Part shown: piece by piece, positions 53,536 to 63,059 of the stretch
Position numbering within the stretch: the first letter of the stretch is position 1
Layout: every line of letters starts with the position of its first letter
Source: Euglena gracilis
Lineage: Eukaryota > Euglenida > Euglenophyceae > Euglenales
Assembly: GCA_039621445.1 (NCBI GenBank)
Contig: CP154955.1
Location: forward strand, 40,928,426-40,992,425
Reading direction: 5' to 3'
Length of the DNA stretch: 64,000 bases
Made by a program: the position numbers and the translations under genes
Notes under the pieces: model-generated
Told to the model about the DNA's origin: nothing
The model's input: only the letters and a program-made list of their open reading frames with translations
The model's database searches: none

Positions 53536-54674
53536 TGTAGGGGGTGTGGGCCTTACCACTCCCACAACCCCCTGGCGGCTGGCCACTGGCGCCTGCAGGC
53601 CCTGCCACTGGCTGGGATCCATCAATTCACCCAGGGGGCCTGGCACCCACCTGGGACTTTCCTTGTCACTTTTCATTGTAATCCCACTTCCCAATTCCCA
53701 GCGCTGGCACAAATCACAATACTTCCCAGAACTGAACAAAAAAAGTCAAACTGAACATTCTGCTTGCCACTGTAAACACAAACACAGACATAATTTTGCG
53801 TAATTCCTAATTCCTCTGCTGTAATCTTAATATCATTCCCAGCGCCCACACTCCCCTCCTTAAAAAGCTGCCCCGGGCAGCCAAACCTGCCTTCGGCAAA
53901 AAGGCGCTGGGAGTTTTTTTTTTGGTTCACGAACACAATCTTGAACCTTTCTTTCTGTCTGTCTGTTTTTTTTTCTGTGGGGCTGGGCGGGGGTCGAAGG
54001 CCGACCCTTAGGGGGATCGGTCTCCTACAGCAGCAGGGGGAGCAGCAGGCACCCACACCGACTTGGGCCGTTCTGGCGGGGGTTCCCGCCCAGAACATCC
54101 CAAAGATACTCCTTGGGCCGTCATCTCTGTAATTTTTTCTTTTTTGCTTCTCGTTTTCCCCCTCTTTTTTGCCCTTTTTTGCCCGTCCAGAGATGGGGGT
54201 CCAGGGGCTGGTGGGGGTCCTGGGGAGGGGGCTCGCAGGTGCAGCGGGAGGAGGTTACTGCGGGGAGGGCTTCGGCCACAGGCCTGGGAGGGGGGCCCAG
54301 CCCACGCCGTCCCGGCGGGCTTCGGCCACAACGCCTGAGGGCTTCGGCCCAGGCACACGGGAGGGGGACCCAGCCCACACCATCCCGGCGGGCTTCGGCC
54401 ACAGCTGGTGAGGGCTTCGGCCCAGGGCATGCGGGAGGGAGACCCAGCCCACACCATCCCAGGCAGGGCTTCGGCCTCAGCCCCTCGGGGCCTCCTTCGC
54501 ATTCTGTCGGCGCTCCTTCCTTCTCCTTCCTCTTGACTTCTCCGGCGAGCCTCCGCCCTCGCCATGCCCCACTGGGGCCCAATGCCAACTTCCGTCATCA
54601 CCTTCTCCCGAATGTCCATCTCAACCATCTCCATGTCTGGAATGTCCATCTCGCCCACCCGCATGTCTGGAATG

Positions 54675-54790
54675 TCCATCTCTGGCATTTCCATCCTTGG
54701 CATTCCCGTCTCTGGCATTTCCATCCTTGGCATTCGCATCTCTGGCATTTCCATCCTTGGCATTCCCGTCTCTGGCATGTCCTTCCACAG
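54675..54790 (-). repeat. 30-bp tandem repeat in T2 internal region
   Basis: About four units built on TGGCATTTCCATCCTTGGCAT (plus strand), repeated in the second unit at 56,195-56,305. Upstream of it is a cluster of GGCTTCGGCC words (54,262-54,480; 55,785-55,995) that can form short hairpins. Confidence 0.7.
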
Positions 54791-55044
54791 CATCTACCAG
54801 CCTGGCATCGCAGGCCACCCTGCCATCGGCCCTGAGCCTGCCAGCAGCAGCTGCTGCTGCTGCACGACTGGCACACCACGAACAGCCACAGTCTGCATCA
54901 AAACTTGAATGATACTCCATCAGGTTGATGTTCACCCCTTCAGTAAACGCCTTCTTGATGATCTACTGCAGGCACATGCCATGCCTGATCCCGGCACGGC
55001 GGACAGCCGCCACGTGGCTGGTAGGCATGTTGTTTGACTGGCAG

Positions 55045-55277
55045 TGTTCAGTATGTGTAGGGGGTGTGGGCCTCACCACTCCCACAACCCCCTGGCGGCT
55101 GGCCACTGGCGCCTGCAGGCCCTGCCACTGGCTGGGATCCATCAATTCACCCAGGGGGCCTGGCACCCACCTGGGACTTTCCTTGTCACTTTTCATTGTA
55201 ATCCCACTTCCCAATTCCCAGCGCTGGCAGAAATCACAATACTTCCCAGAACTGAACAACCAAAGTCAAACTGAACA
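55045..55277 (-). promoter_or_regulatory. T2 possible self-priming pair
   Basis: On the minus strand CATACTGAACA (55,055-55,045) follows the LTR directly. The LTR contains TGTTCAGTTTG (55,277-55,267), complementary at 10 of 11 positions. In LTR3 the match is 9 of 11. Weaker than in T1, but the inferred RNA start resembles that of T1 (TGTNCNGTTTG). Confidence 0.4.
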
Positions 55278-56139
55278 TTCTGCTTGCCACTGTAAACACA
55301 AACACAGACAGAATTTTGCGTAATTCCTAATTCCTCTGCTGTAATCTTAATCTCGTTCCCAGCGCCCACACTCCCCTCCTTAAAAAGCTGCCCCGGGCAG
55401 CTAAACCTGCCTTCGGCAAAAAGGCGCTGGGAGTTTTTTTTTTGGTTCACGAACACAATCTTGAACCTTTCTTTCTGTCTGTCTGTTTTTTTTTCTGTGG
55501 GGCGGGGCGGGGGTCGAAGGCCGACCCTTAGGCGGATCGGTCTCCTACAGCAGCAGGGGGAGCAGCAGGCATCCGCACCGACTTGGGCCGTTCTGGCGGG
55601 GGTTCCCGCCCAGAACATCCCAAAGATACTCCTTGGGCCGTCATCTCTGTAATTCTTTCTTTTTTTCTTCTCGTTTTCCCCCTCTTTTTTGTCCTATTTT
55701 GCCCGTCAGAGATGGGGGTCCAGGGGCTGGTGGGGGTCCTGGGGAGGGGGCTCGCAGGTGCAGAGGGAGGAGGTTACTGCGGGGAGGGCTTCGGCCACAG
55801 GCCTGGGAGGGGGGCCCAGCCCACGCCGTCCCGGCGGGCTTCGGCCACAACGCCTGAGGGCTTCGGCCCAGGCACACGGGAGGGGGACCCAGCCCACACC
55901 ATCCCGGCGGGCTTCGGCCACAGCTGGTGAGGGCTTCGGCCCAGGGCATGCGGGAGGGAGACCCAGCCCACACCATCCCAGGCAGGGCTTCGGCCTCAGC
56001 CCCTCGGGGCCTCCTTCGCATTCTGTCGGCGCTCCTTCCTTCTCCTTCCTCTTGACTTCTCCGGCGAGCCTCCGCCCTCGCCATGCCCCACTGGGGCCCA
56101 ATGCCAACTTCCGTCATCACCTTCTCCCGAATGTCCATC

Positions 56140-56715
56140 TCAACCATCTCCATGTCTGGAATGTCCATCTCTCCCACCCGCATGTCTGGAATGTCCATCT
56201 CTGGCATTTCCATCCTTGGCATTCCCGTCTCTGGCATTTCCATCCTTGGCATTCGCATCTCTGGCATTTCCATCCTTGGCATTCCCGTCTCTGGCATGTC
56301 CGTCCACAGCATCCACCAGCCTGGCATCGCAGGCCACCCTGCCATCGGCCCTGAGCCTGCCAGCTGCTGCTGCTGCTGCTGCACGACTGGCACACCACGA
56401 ACAGCCACAGTCTGCATCAAAACTTGAATAATACTCCATCAGGTTGATGTTCACCCCTTCAGTAAACGCCTTCTTGATGATCTCCTGCAGGTACATGCCA
56501 TGCCTGATCCCGGCATGGCGTACAGCCGCCACGTGGCTGGTAGGCATGTTGTTTGACTGGCAGTGTTCAGTATGTGTAGGGGGTGTGGGCCTCACCACTC
56601 CCACAACCCCCTGGCGGCTGGCCACTGGCGCCTGCAGGCCCTGCCACTGGCTGGGATCCATCAATTCACCCAGGGAGCCTGGCACCCACCTGGGACTTTC
56701 CTTGTCACTTTTCAT
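56140..56715 (-). CDS. T2 small protein (unit 2)
   Basis: 191 codons from ATG 56,715, about 80 bases after the inferred RNA start in LTR3. The N-terminal half (MKSDKESPRWVPGSLGELMD) leads to a His/Cys region (HTEHCQSNNMPTSHVAAVRHAGIRHGM, DADCGCSWCASRA), an Ala run from a CTG/CAG repeat, and a repeated DGNARDGNAKDGNA tail encoded by the 30-bp tandem repeat. In unit 1 the same frame has a TAG near 54,963 (GAG in unit 2), so only unit 2 is intact. Function unknown. Confidence 0.4.
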   Translation of the reverse strand: MKSDKESPRWVPGSLGELMDPSQWQGLQAPVASRQGVVGVVRPTPPTHTEHCQSNNMPTSHVAAVRHAGIRHGMYLQEIIKKAFTEGVNINLMEYYSSFDADCGCSWCASRAAAAAAAGRLRADGRVACDARLVDAVDGHARDGNAKDGNARDANAKDGNARDGNAKDGNARDGHSRHAGGRDGHSRHGDG

Positions 56716-56889
56716 TGTAATCCCACTTCCCAATTCCCAGCGCTGGCAGAAATCACAATACTTCCCAGAACTGAACAACCAAAGTCAATCTGAACATTCT
56801 GCTTGCCACTGTAAACACAAACACAGACAGAATTTTGCGTAATTCCTAATTCCTCTGCTGTAATCTTAATCTCATTCCCAGCGCCCACA

Positions 56890-57971
56890 ACTGTAGGCAT
56901 TACGGGCTTGGGCCTTCGAAAATTGGAATAATTGAATTGAAGCGTCAGCCACTTGGTCTGTGGTGGCTTCAGGGGGGGCACCCCCATGTGTTCCAAAATT
57001 ACCCACAGAAGTGCAAAAGTACTTTGATAACGTTTTGGGCTGGGGTGTCTCCACAGGAAATCGTTAATGGTTTTAACCTGAATTTGTTTCCCCTCCAATA
57101 TTTGCCTGACCAAGTCATGCAAAGCAGGGGCCGCCTGGGGGTGGCATTTGTTCCTCCCTACAATTGGTGAACGTACTCTTGGAAGGAGTGATTTTAAGGC
57201 AGGGGGTCCCTGGAACTTCAATTTTTATTAACTGGGGAGACCAGGTGGCTGAATCCCAGAAGGGGGTGACCATCAAAACTTTGGTTTGGGGAAACATTTT
57301 CAACCTGAGTAATTTTTTTTTTAAACTACTGACCAGGGGGTTTTCATAAAGGTCCCCCATGTTGTCCAGTGGACATTGTAATACATTCACTGCTGTGGTC
57401 TCCCAGTGGGGCCACCTGGCCACAAAATTGGGCAGTTCTTTGTTGCCCGGGGCGGCAAATAAATCTGTTTCCAGATTTATGAAATCTTTGAATTGCTGTC
57501 TTAGCCACTGAAAAAGTTGGGGTCTGAGGAGTAATCCTCCCTGTCCATTTCTCTTCCGCTTGTCCGCTTATGGGGTCTGCCAGGCATTCTTTTGAAGGCA
57601 CCAAGTTGACTTGGAGGTTTACTTGTTTTTCCATGCACCATTTGAAAAATGGTCTCAGCATTTTGTTGAACGGGTCCTTTCTGCCCCCACCTTTTTGTTA
57701 GGAAAAAGTACATAACCTGGTTGTCCACTGATAAGGAAACGGTTTCTCCAGGTTTGCTCAAACTTTTCGCAGTGCTGATAGCTGCACTGAGCTCCATTAC
57801 ATTGATGTGCAAAATGGAGTCTTTTCTCCAAAATTCTAGCACACTTTCTCCTGCGTGGATGTCTAGCCCCCACCAGGCATGGGTGCTGCTGTCTGAGTGC
57901 AACTCTCTGGTTGCATTTTGGGGGAAGGTTCTGCCCCCCCAGGTGTCTAGCAGGATTTTTATTTCCCTCAA
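56890..57971 (-). pseudogene. E2 RNase H, Dam-like domain and recombinase N-terminus
   Basis: RNase H: HSDSSTHAWWGLDIHAG, SILHINVMELSAAI and SLSVDNQVMYF (57,971-57,680; the Asp-Glu-Asp set of RNase H). Then WVN/CLADP-like residues. Dam-like: MARWPHWETTAV...LYENPLVSS...VLMVTPFWDSATWSPQLI (57,423-57,230), where NPP is NPL. The recombinase start (57,160-56,890) has LHDLVRQILEGKQIQVKTIND. Frame changes at several points. It aligns with the intact E3 segment 63,015-61,780. Confidence 0.78.
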
Positions 57972-58147
57972 TTGGGTCTTGATTTCCTGGGAGATGGGGT
58001 GTTTTGAGTCCCAGGTGGCTGTGGACTTTGCAACAAAAAAATTGCCAGGGTGTTTGTAAAAGCCCGTAACAAGGGCAGGGCTATTATGTTACATTTTATT
58101 TGGCCCAAAATGGCAGCCAATTTCCTTTTTGACATGTAGTCTTTTTT

Positions 58148-58981
58148 TCACATTTTTCCCAGCTCCTTTTTTATGGTTTTGACTTTCTGAGGGGGCACCT
58201 TTCCTTCCTGGAAGTTCAGTTGAAAACCCAGATGGGTTACTACTTGGGTGGGCTGGAGGGTGGACTTTTTCACGTTGATTTTGAACCCAAAATCCAGCAA
58301 ACCTATGACAACTGTGTTCAGGTGATTTTGCAAAGTGTTTTGGATGAGGGCCACCAGCAAAATTTCGTCCAGGTAAACAAACACCTGGATGCCCCTTTTC
58401 CTCCAGAGCTTTTCGAAAGTTTTCATGACTGACATGAAAATTTGGGGCATTACATTTAGCCCAAAGCAGCCTGTTTGAAATTCGCAGGTCTGCCCTCCCC
58501 CTACCTGAGGCCTTAAAAATGGCCTTAGGCCAGGACTTACTGGAATATGGAAATAAGCATCCTTTAGGTCTGTTTTTGCTGCCCAGTGTCCTTTTCCAAA
58601 ACTGGAAGAATGTGTTGGATATGATCCAGTTTGAAGGGTTTTACTTGAAATTGCTGATTGATTTCTCTGCAGTCGCTGATCATTCTCCACTTGGTTATTC
58701 CCCCCTCTGGTTTTGAAATTAAAAACCATGGGATCAGACGCTGGGTTTCTGAATCCCAAACCCGTTTCACTGACCCAGTTTTTTCGTAATCCAGTAGAAT
58801 TTTTTCTGCTTGGTTCAGGTCCAGGTTGGCTCTGGGTTTTGGGTGGGTGGACAATTTTTGGGGATTCACCCAGGGTGGTTGAATTCCATTTTTTATCAAT
58901 TGACATGTTGCTGGGGGGGCATTTTTTGTCCACCATTTTCGACTTTTCTGAAGCCTCTGGTGTGGGGGGGTGTCTCCCCAT
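58148..58981 (-). pseudogene. E2 reverse transcriptase
   Basis: In two frames: SETQRLIPWFLISKPEGGI...WRMISDCREINQQF (58,800-58,650, second frame), then TDLKDAYFHIPVSPGLRPFL (58,560) and FVYLDEILLV (58,380). The catalytic YLDD is YLDE, which would impair activity, and FKINVKKSTLQPTQ follows. LKDAYFHIP is typical of DIRS-type RT. Confidence 0.85.
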
Positions 58982-59309
58982 TTTTACTCCATTGAATTTA
59001 TTTTCCCAATCAGGTTATTTTCTGGGGGCTGGGTGGGGGGTGTTGGACATTGCACCCCTGGTACCCCTAGGGATTGAGCACTCTGCAAGGGTTGCTGGGG
59101 GGTGTTCCTGCTCTTCTCACAGGCTCTCTGGTCCTACACTTTGTCATTGATGTTGTAATTTGACATACCATAGGGGCCACTTTTTGGGTATCCCCCTTGT
59201 TTTGACTTGCCCCTGCCATGGGCATTGAACAAGAAATGTGAGGGGGGGGTTGCCCCCTTGTCCTGCACTGCCCCTGTGGGCGCATCCTCCTGGGGCTGCT
59301 GCAGTTGAT
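58982..59309 (-). other. E2 linker between Gag-like ORF and RT
   Basis: Short broken frames only. This is the uninterrupted counterpart of the site where element C sits in E1 (near 59,090). Confidence 0.45.
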
Positions 59310-60027
59310 TTATATAAGGTTTGCTTGCACCTTAGCTTCTTCTGGGGGGGCCATTTTTGGTCCACCCCTTTGGCCCCCATGGCCTTGTTGACGCAATTGG
59401 CCTCCCTGTCCTGACAAATTCCTGGCCTCCATGGCCCTGTGAAAACTGGCCACCATGGCCCTGCACTTGTTGGCCAGCATGGCCGTGCACATGAACAAAT
59501 TTCTGGCCCATATGGCCTTGGTCTGTCCTCCATGAGGCTGTTTCTTGACCTTGGTCTCCAGCTCCACTGGAAATCTGGGGGGGGCTGCTGTGCCCCCCCT
59601 TCTTCCCCTTGGGAGGGGTTGTTGTGTTAGAGAAATTGGGGGGATTTTGCAGACCTTTTCTTCCCTTTCCTGTGGGGAGTTGCTTGTAGAATGGGCCTCC
59701 ATGGCAACCACCTTGCTCTTGATTCCATCTTCCCCACTTTGGCCTCTGGAACCCTTCGGTTTTCTTTTGTCCCATCTGTCTTGGCTTTTGGACCCCAATT
59801 CCCAGGTGTTTCTGCCCGTATTGGGCTGGTGGTTCCTTCCTCGTTCTGGTCTTTCTGACCACTGTGGTCCACAGTCCGTGGCCGTCACTTGGTGGGTTTT
59901 TTTTCTGGAAATTTTTTGATAAAGACGGTTCGCCACAGTTGACTCGCGCCGTCAGGTTGTCCAGCTGCTGCTGCTTATGCTGCTCCCTCTTGAAGTTCTC
60001 CAGCGCGGGTCGTCTTGGTAATTGCAT
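59310..60027 (-). pseudogene. E2 Gag-like ORF
   Basis: ATG at 60,027 (MQLPRRPALENFKREQHKQQ). Basic, Gln/Lys/Gly-rich; the C-terminal part has repeated GHGGQ/GHAGQ units (VHGHAGQQVQGHGGQFSQGHGGQ). No zinc knuckle. The frame is lost near 59,340 and the continuation lies in overlapping frames. By position it is the Gag of the DIRS element; basic His/Gly/Gln repeats may bind RNA. The same repeats occur in E1 (43,285-43,518). Confidence 0.6.
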
Positions 60028-60194
60028 CTTTTATTGAAATCTTTCAGAAACTTAAACAATTTCAGCTCTGAGATTCTGCACGAGCGTCTTTTTTCTGGAT
60101 AATTGGAATCGACTGATTGACGTCTTCCTCTGCCAATTGATAGGGTGTTTGACGCTCCTGTCTTCAGGGTGTCGAAGGGTTATTAAAGAGTCAG

Positions 60195-60305
60195 CAAGCG
60201 CCGGCGAAAAGGCACTAAGCGGGGCCTCGTACTCCCTCGAGGAAAACCGAACAGGGAGGAAGGGACACCGAGGGCGAAGCACAAAGACCTTGTGAGGCCA
60301 TGCCT
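60195..60305 (-). repeat. Inverted terminal repeat of E2 (5' end)
   Basis: CCTCGTACTCCCTCGAGGAA...GGGAGGAAGGGACACCGAGGGCG...AAAGACCTTGTGAGG, inverse of 60,530-60,612 and of 49,960-50,055. Confidence 0.75.
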
Positions 60306-60524
60306 TGCTCGCCGGCGGTGTTGTTTGGATTGTTTGCTGCGTTGGGTTAGGAGTCCCTGCTTAGTGCCGCCTCGCCGGAGTTGGCTGACGATGTGGCTTC
60401 GACGTGACGGCTGCGTCGCTTTCTCTTTCCCCTCCGGGGGGTCTCCCCCCTCTCCCCCCCCTGGCCCCCATTTTCTTCTAACCGAGGGCTTTTGAACACA
60501 AACTTTCTTTTACGGGTGGGGGGG

Positions 60525-60612
60525 GTCGGGCTCACAAGGTCTTTGTGCTTCGCCCTCGGTGTCCCTTCCTCCCTGTTCGGTTTTCCTCGAGGTAGTACGA
60601 GACACCTCGGGC
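60525..60612 (-). repeat. Inverted terminal repeat of E3 (3' end)
   Basis: GCTCACAAGGTCTTTGTGCT...CCCTCGGTGTCCCTTCCTCC...CCTCGAGGTAGTACGAGAC. It faces the E2 5' repeat 220 bases away in the opposite orientation. Confidence 0.75.
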
Positions 60613-60885
60613 TCCGCACTTTGCCCTTGTGCGGCCAGATTGTGCACTTAAATGAGGCGGGCCAGGGCATTTTCCAGGGCACCTTGGGCACCCAGTCGTT
60701 GATAGTAGGCTGTAAAAGCCACCACCTCCTTCCATTGGCCAATCTCACGAACTTCTTGGGCAGAAAGGCCCAATTTTTTGAGTAAACCAACTCCTGCCCC
60801 TCTGGTGGAGTGTGCCCCCCACACCTGGGGGGTACCCCATGTTTGGCCAAAAAATCTTCAGTGATCGAAGCAATGGTGTCTGCAC
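60613..60885 (-). pseudogene. E3 tyrosine recombinase catalytic C-terminus
   Basis: Minus strand: GAHSTRGAGVGLLKKLGLS (the HxxR box, ~60,810), EVREIGQWKEVVAFTAYYQRLG (GQW with the Trp/His position, then the candidate nucleophile Tyr in AYYQRL, ~60,705). H, R, W and Y of the tyrosine recombinase family are all present. The reading frame is disturbed by indels in the C/G runs near 60,815. Confidence 0.75.
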
Positions 60886-61362
60886 CATGTTGTAACCGTG
60901 GTACCCGCCCTGGAGTTTCCAGTTCCTCGGGGCCGGCACCCCGTTGCGTAGGATCTTTTACCCTGCCCAGGGTGTTTTCAATTCCCCTCGCGGCTTGTTT
61001 TAAAAATTGCATTTGCTTTTGTTTTGGTGGGTCTTTTTGGTGAAAACAGGTGAGTTGGGTGGCTCACACCTTTCCTTTGATAAAAAATCCACAAGACCAA
61101 CAGCACAATACAAGCAATTCAGCAATTCCAAAACCAGCGCCAATGTAATTCACCACGTACTGTCCAGGGTAAGAATGATAATTACCACCAAGATAATTCA
61201 ATTCTTGAACTTGAAACAGACAAAAACAGAGACAGAGACAGAGCCCTGTGCAAACAGATAGGGTCAGCAATGCTAAATCCTAATAAGATTTTCCTAATCC
61301 TAGCTGCAGAGTCATCAGGTTGGGTTGGGTTAGGTTATGTTGTTTTGGGCACTCAGCACCCC
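60886..61362. mobile_element. Insertion of unknown type within the E3 recombinase
   Basis: E0 and E2 are continuous here (GTCTGCACTTAT), whereas E3 has about 480 extra bases between GTCTGCAC and ATAGGC. The insert contains GTAGGATC (60,949), a GACAGA microsatellite (61,218-61,245) and GGGTTGGGTTGGGTTAGG (61,318-61,336). It starts near TGTTGTAACC and ends near CTCACAACCA, so a solo LTR is possible, but no clear target duplication is seen. Confidence 0.45.
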
Positions 61363-61800
61363 TGACTCACAACCAATAGGCTTAAAAGGGGGTTTTAACG
61401 AAATCAGAAGGGGCCCCCCACGTCTGACAAATGACCTTGTTGCTGCAACATATGCCATCATAAAATGAAACGGGCTTATTTGGGGGCATTGTGGAATTGC
61501 CACAACTCTTTCCCATTTGTTGAATTTTTGGCCTTTACGCCTAATTTTAATACAGGGCGCCTTGCCCAACACACTGGTTGTGCGTTTTTTTCTCTCCAAA
61601 TCTGAAGATCTGTATAAACGTAGGATTCGTGAGCAAAAAAATAAGTTGTGTGCGCAATGTAGTGGGAAAGGGGGCCTTGGCCAGCCCCAGGAGGATTGGG
61701 AGAGGATCCCAAAATGCACCATATTTCTCCAGATTTTGGTTCCAAAGCCTTTTGTAAGGTGCCAACATGGTGTGGAATCTCAATGCACCAAACCCAGGAA
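61363..61800 (-). pseudogene. E3 tyrosine recombinase, middle part
   Basis: KYGAFWDPLPILLGLAKAP (~61,730), ILRLYRSSDLERKKRT (~61,610, first catalytic Arg), IRRKGQKFNKWERVVAIPQCP (~61,530, Lys) and ISPFHFMMAYVAATR (~61,455). One frame change near 61,650. Continuous with the RNase H-MT frame upstream and the HxxR/Tyr piece downstream, apart from the insertion. Confidence 0.78.
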
Positions 61801-63015
61801 ACAAAAGCATGGCACTGTATGCTTTACGTGCTGGGCCTTAGAAAATTGAAATAATTGTACCAAAGCATCAGCCACTTGGTCAGTTGTGGCTTCAGGGGGG
61901 GTACCCCCATTTTTTGCAAAATTACCCATAACAGCGTGAAAGCACTTTGATACCGTTTCAAACTGGGTTTTTTCCCAGGAAGTTTTCAATGGTATGATTT
62001 TGTATTTGTTTCCCCTCCAGGATTTGCCTGAGCAAATCATGCAAAGAAGAGGCCATCTGGGAGGTGGCATTTTCTCCCACCTGCAGTTTTTGAACATGCC
62101 CCTGTAGGGGGTGATTTTCAGGCAGCGGGTCCCTGGCACTTTCATCTTTATTAATTGGGGCCACCACGTGGCTGAATCCCAATAAGGGGTGACCATCAAA
62201 ACTTTGGTGTGGGGAAATGCTTTCAGTCTGGGGAGAAATATTTGAATTATTGACAAAGGGGGGTTGACATAAAGTCCCCCCATGTTGTCCAGTGGACATT
62301 GCAATGCGTCCACTGCTGTGGCCTCCCAATGGGGCCACCTGGCCACAAATTTGGGCAGTTGTTTGTTGCTTGGGGAGGCAAATAAATCTGTTTCCAACTG
62401 GATGAAATTTTGGAAATGCTGCCTTAGCCACTGAAAAAGTTGTTGGTCTAGGGAGTAATGCCCCCTGTCCATTTCCAACCTGCTGATGGGGTCTGCTAGG
62501 CATTTGTCTGATGAAACCCAATTTACTTGAAGGTTTATGTTGTGCTCCATGCACCATTTGAAAAAGGGTCGAAGCATTTTGTTGAAGGGGTCTTTTCTGC
62601 CCCCACCTTTTATCAGGTAATATAAAATTACCTGATTGTCTACTGACAGGGACACGGTTTCCCTTGGTTTGCTTAAACTTTTCACTGTGTTGATTGCTGC
62701 ACGCAATTCTTTGACGTTTATATGTAAAATGGAGTTTTCTCTCCAAAATTCCTGGATAATGCTTCCAGTGTGGATGTCTAGCCCCTCCCCCCACGCATGG
62801 GTGCTGCTGTCTGAGTGCAACACTCTGGTTGCATTTGGGGGAAGGGTCTGCCCCCCCCCCAGGTGTCCAGCAGAAGTTTTATTTCCCGTAATTGGGTTTT
62901 TATGTCTTGAGAAATGAGGTGCTTTGAGTCCCAGGGGGCTGCAGAATTTGTAACGAGAAAACTGGCCAGAGAATCTGTGAAAGCCCTTGAAAAGGGCAGG
63001 GCCATTAGGCTGCAC
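61780..63015 (-). CDS. E3 RNase H, Dam-like domain and recombinase N-terminus (open frame)
   Basis: 411 codons without a stop. RNase H: LHSDSSTHAWGEG (first Asp), INVKELRAAINTV (Glu) and SLSVDNQVILYYL (Asp). Then WVSSDKCLADPISR. Dam-like: ETDLFASPSNKQLPKFVARW, LYVNPPLSII (NPP), VLMVTPYWDSATWWPQLI; in DIRS elements this follows RNase H and is called the MT domain (family knowledge). The recombinase N-terminus (LEGKQIQNHTIENF-like in an adjacent frame; VADALVQLFQFSK) closes it. It shows what the damaged E1 and E2 segments once encoded. Confidence 0.82.
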   Translation of the reverse strand: MQPNGPALFKGFHRFSGQFSRYKFCSPLGLKAPHFSRHKNPITGNKTSAGHLGGGQTLPPNATRVLHSDSSTHAWGEGLDIHTGSIIQEFWRENSILHINVKELRAAINTVKSLSKPRETVSLSVDNQVILYYLIKGGGRKDPFNKMLRPFFKWCMEHNINLQVNWVSSDKCLADPISRLEMDRGHYSLDQQLFQWLRQHFQNFIQLETDLFASPSNKQLPKFVARWPHWEATAVDALQCPLDNMGGLYVNPPLSIIQIFLPRLKAFPHTKVLMVTPYWDSATWWPQLIKMKVPGTRCLKITPYRGMFKNCRWEKMPPPRWPLLCMICSGKSWRGNKYKIIPLKTSWEKTQFETVSKCFHAVMGNFAKNGGTPPEATTDQVADALVQLFQFSKAQHVKHTVPCFCFLGLVH

Positions 63016-63059
63016 CTTATTTGTCCCAAAATGGCAGCTGGCTGCCTTTTTGACATGTA

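Larger units (their letters stand above)
53536..56889 (-). mobile_element. T2: second tandem miniature LTR retrotransposon
   Basis: Three 315-bp LTRs (53,536-53,850; 55,056-55,370; 56,575-56,889) flank two internal regions (about 1,205 bp). Plus-strand ends are TGTAGGGGG and GCGCCCACA. ACTG flanks both sides (53,532-53,535; 56,890-56,893), with one ACTG at the matching place in E3 (near 61,816). On the minus strand AAGGAGGGGAG (53,861-53,851; 55,381-55,371) abuts the LTR as a polypurine tract, so T2 runs opposite to T1. It carries no RT or integrase. T2 and T1 do not share LTR sequence. Confidence 0.87.
49872..60400 (-). mobile_element. DIRS-like (tyrosine recombinase) retrotransposon E2, interrupted by T1 and T2
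   Basis: Minus-strand order: terminal repeat (60,305-60,195), Gag-like ORF, RT, RNase H, Dam-like domain, tyrosine recombinase, and an inverted terminal repeat (50,055-49,960). It has no LTRs, DDE integrase or protease. This is the DIRS arrangement, which replicates through a recombinase-inserted circle (family knowledge). T1 and T2 insert in the recombinase part; the copy E3 has the empty sites. Outer limits are uncertain by about 100 bases. Confidence 0.82.

Noticed and set aside
54008-54793. Long minus-strand frame with repeated MPRMEMPE units in T2
   Set aside because: It is a reading of the 30-bp tandem repeat in another frame; it starts within the internal region, far from the inferred RNA start.
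61318-61336. Telomeric repeat
   Set aside because: Only three to four imperfect GGGTT(A/G) units inside an insertion; too short and not tandem.
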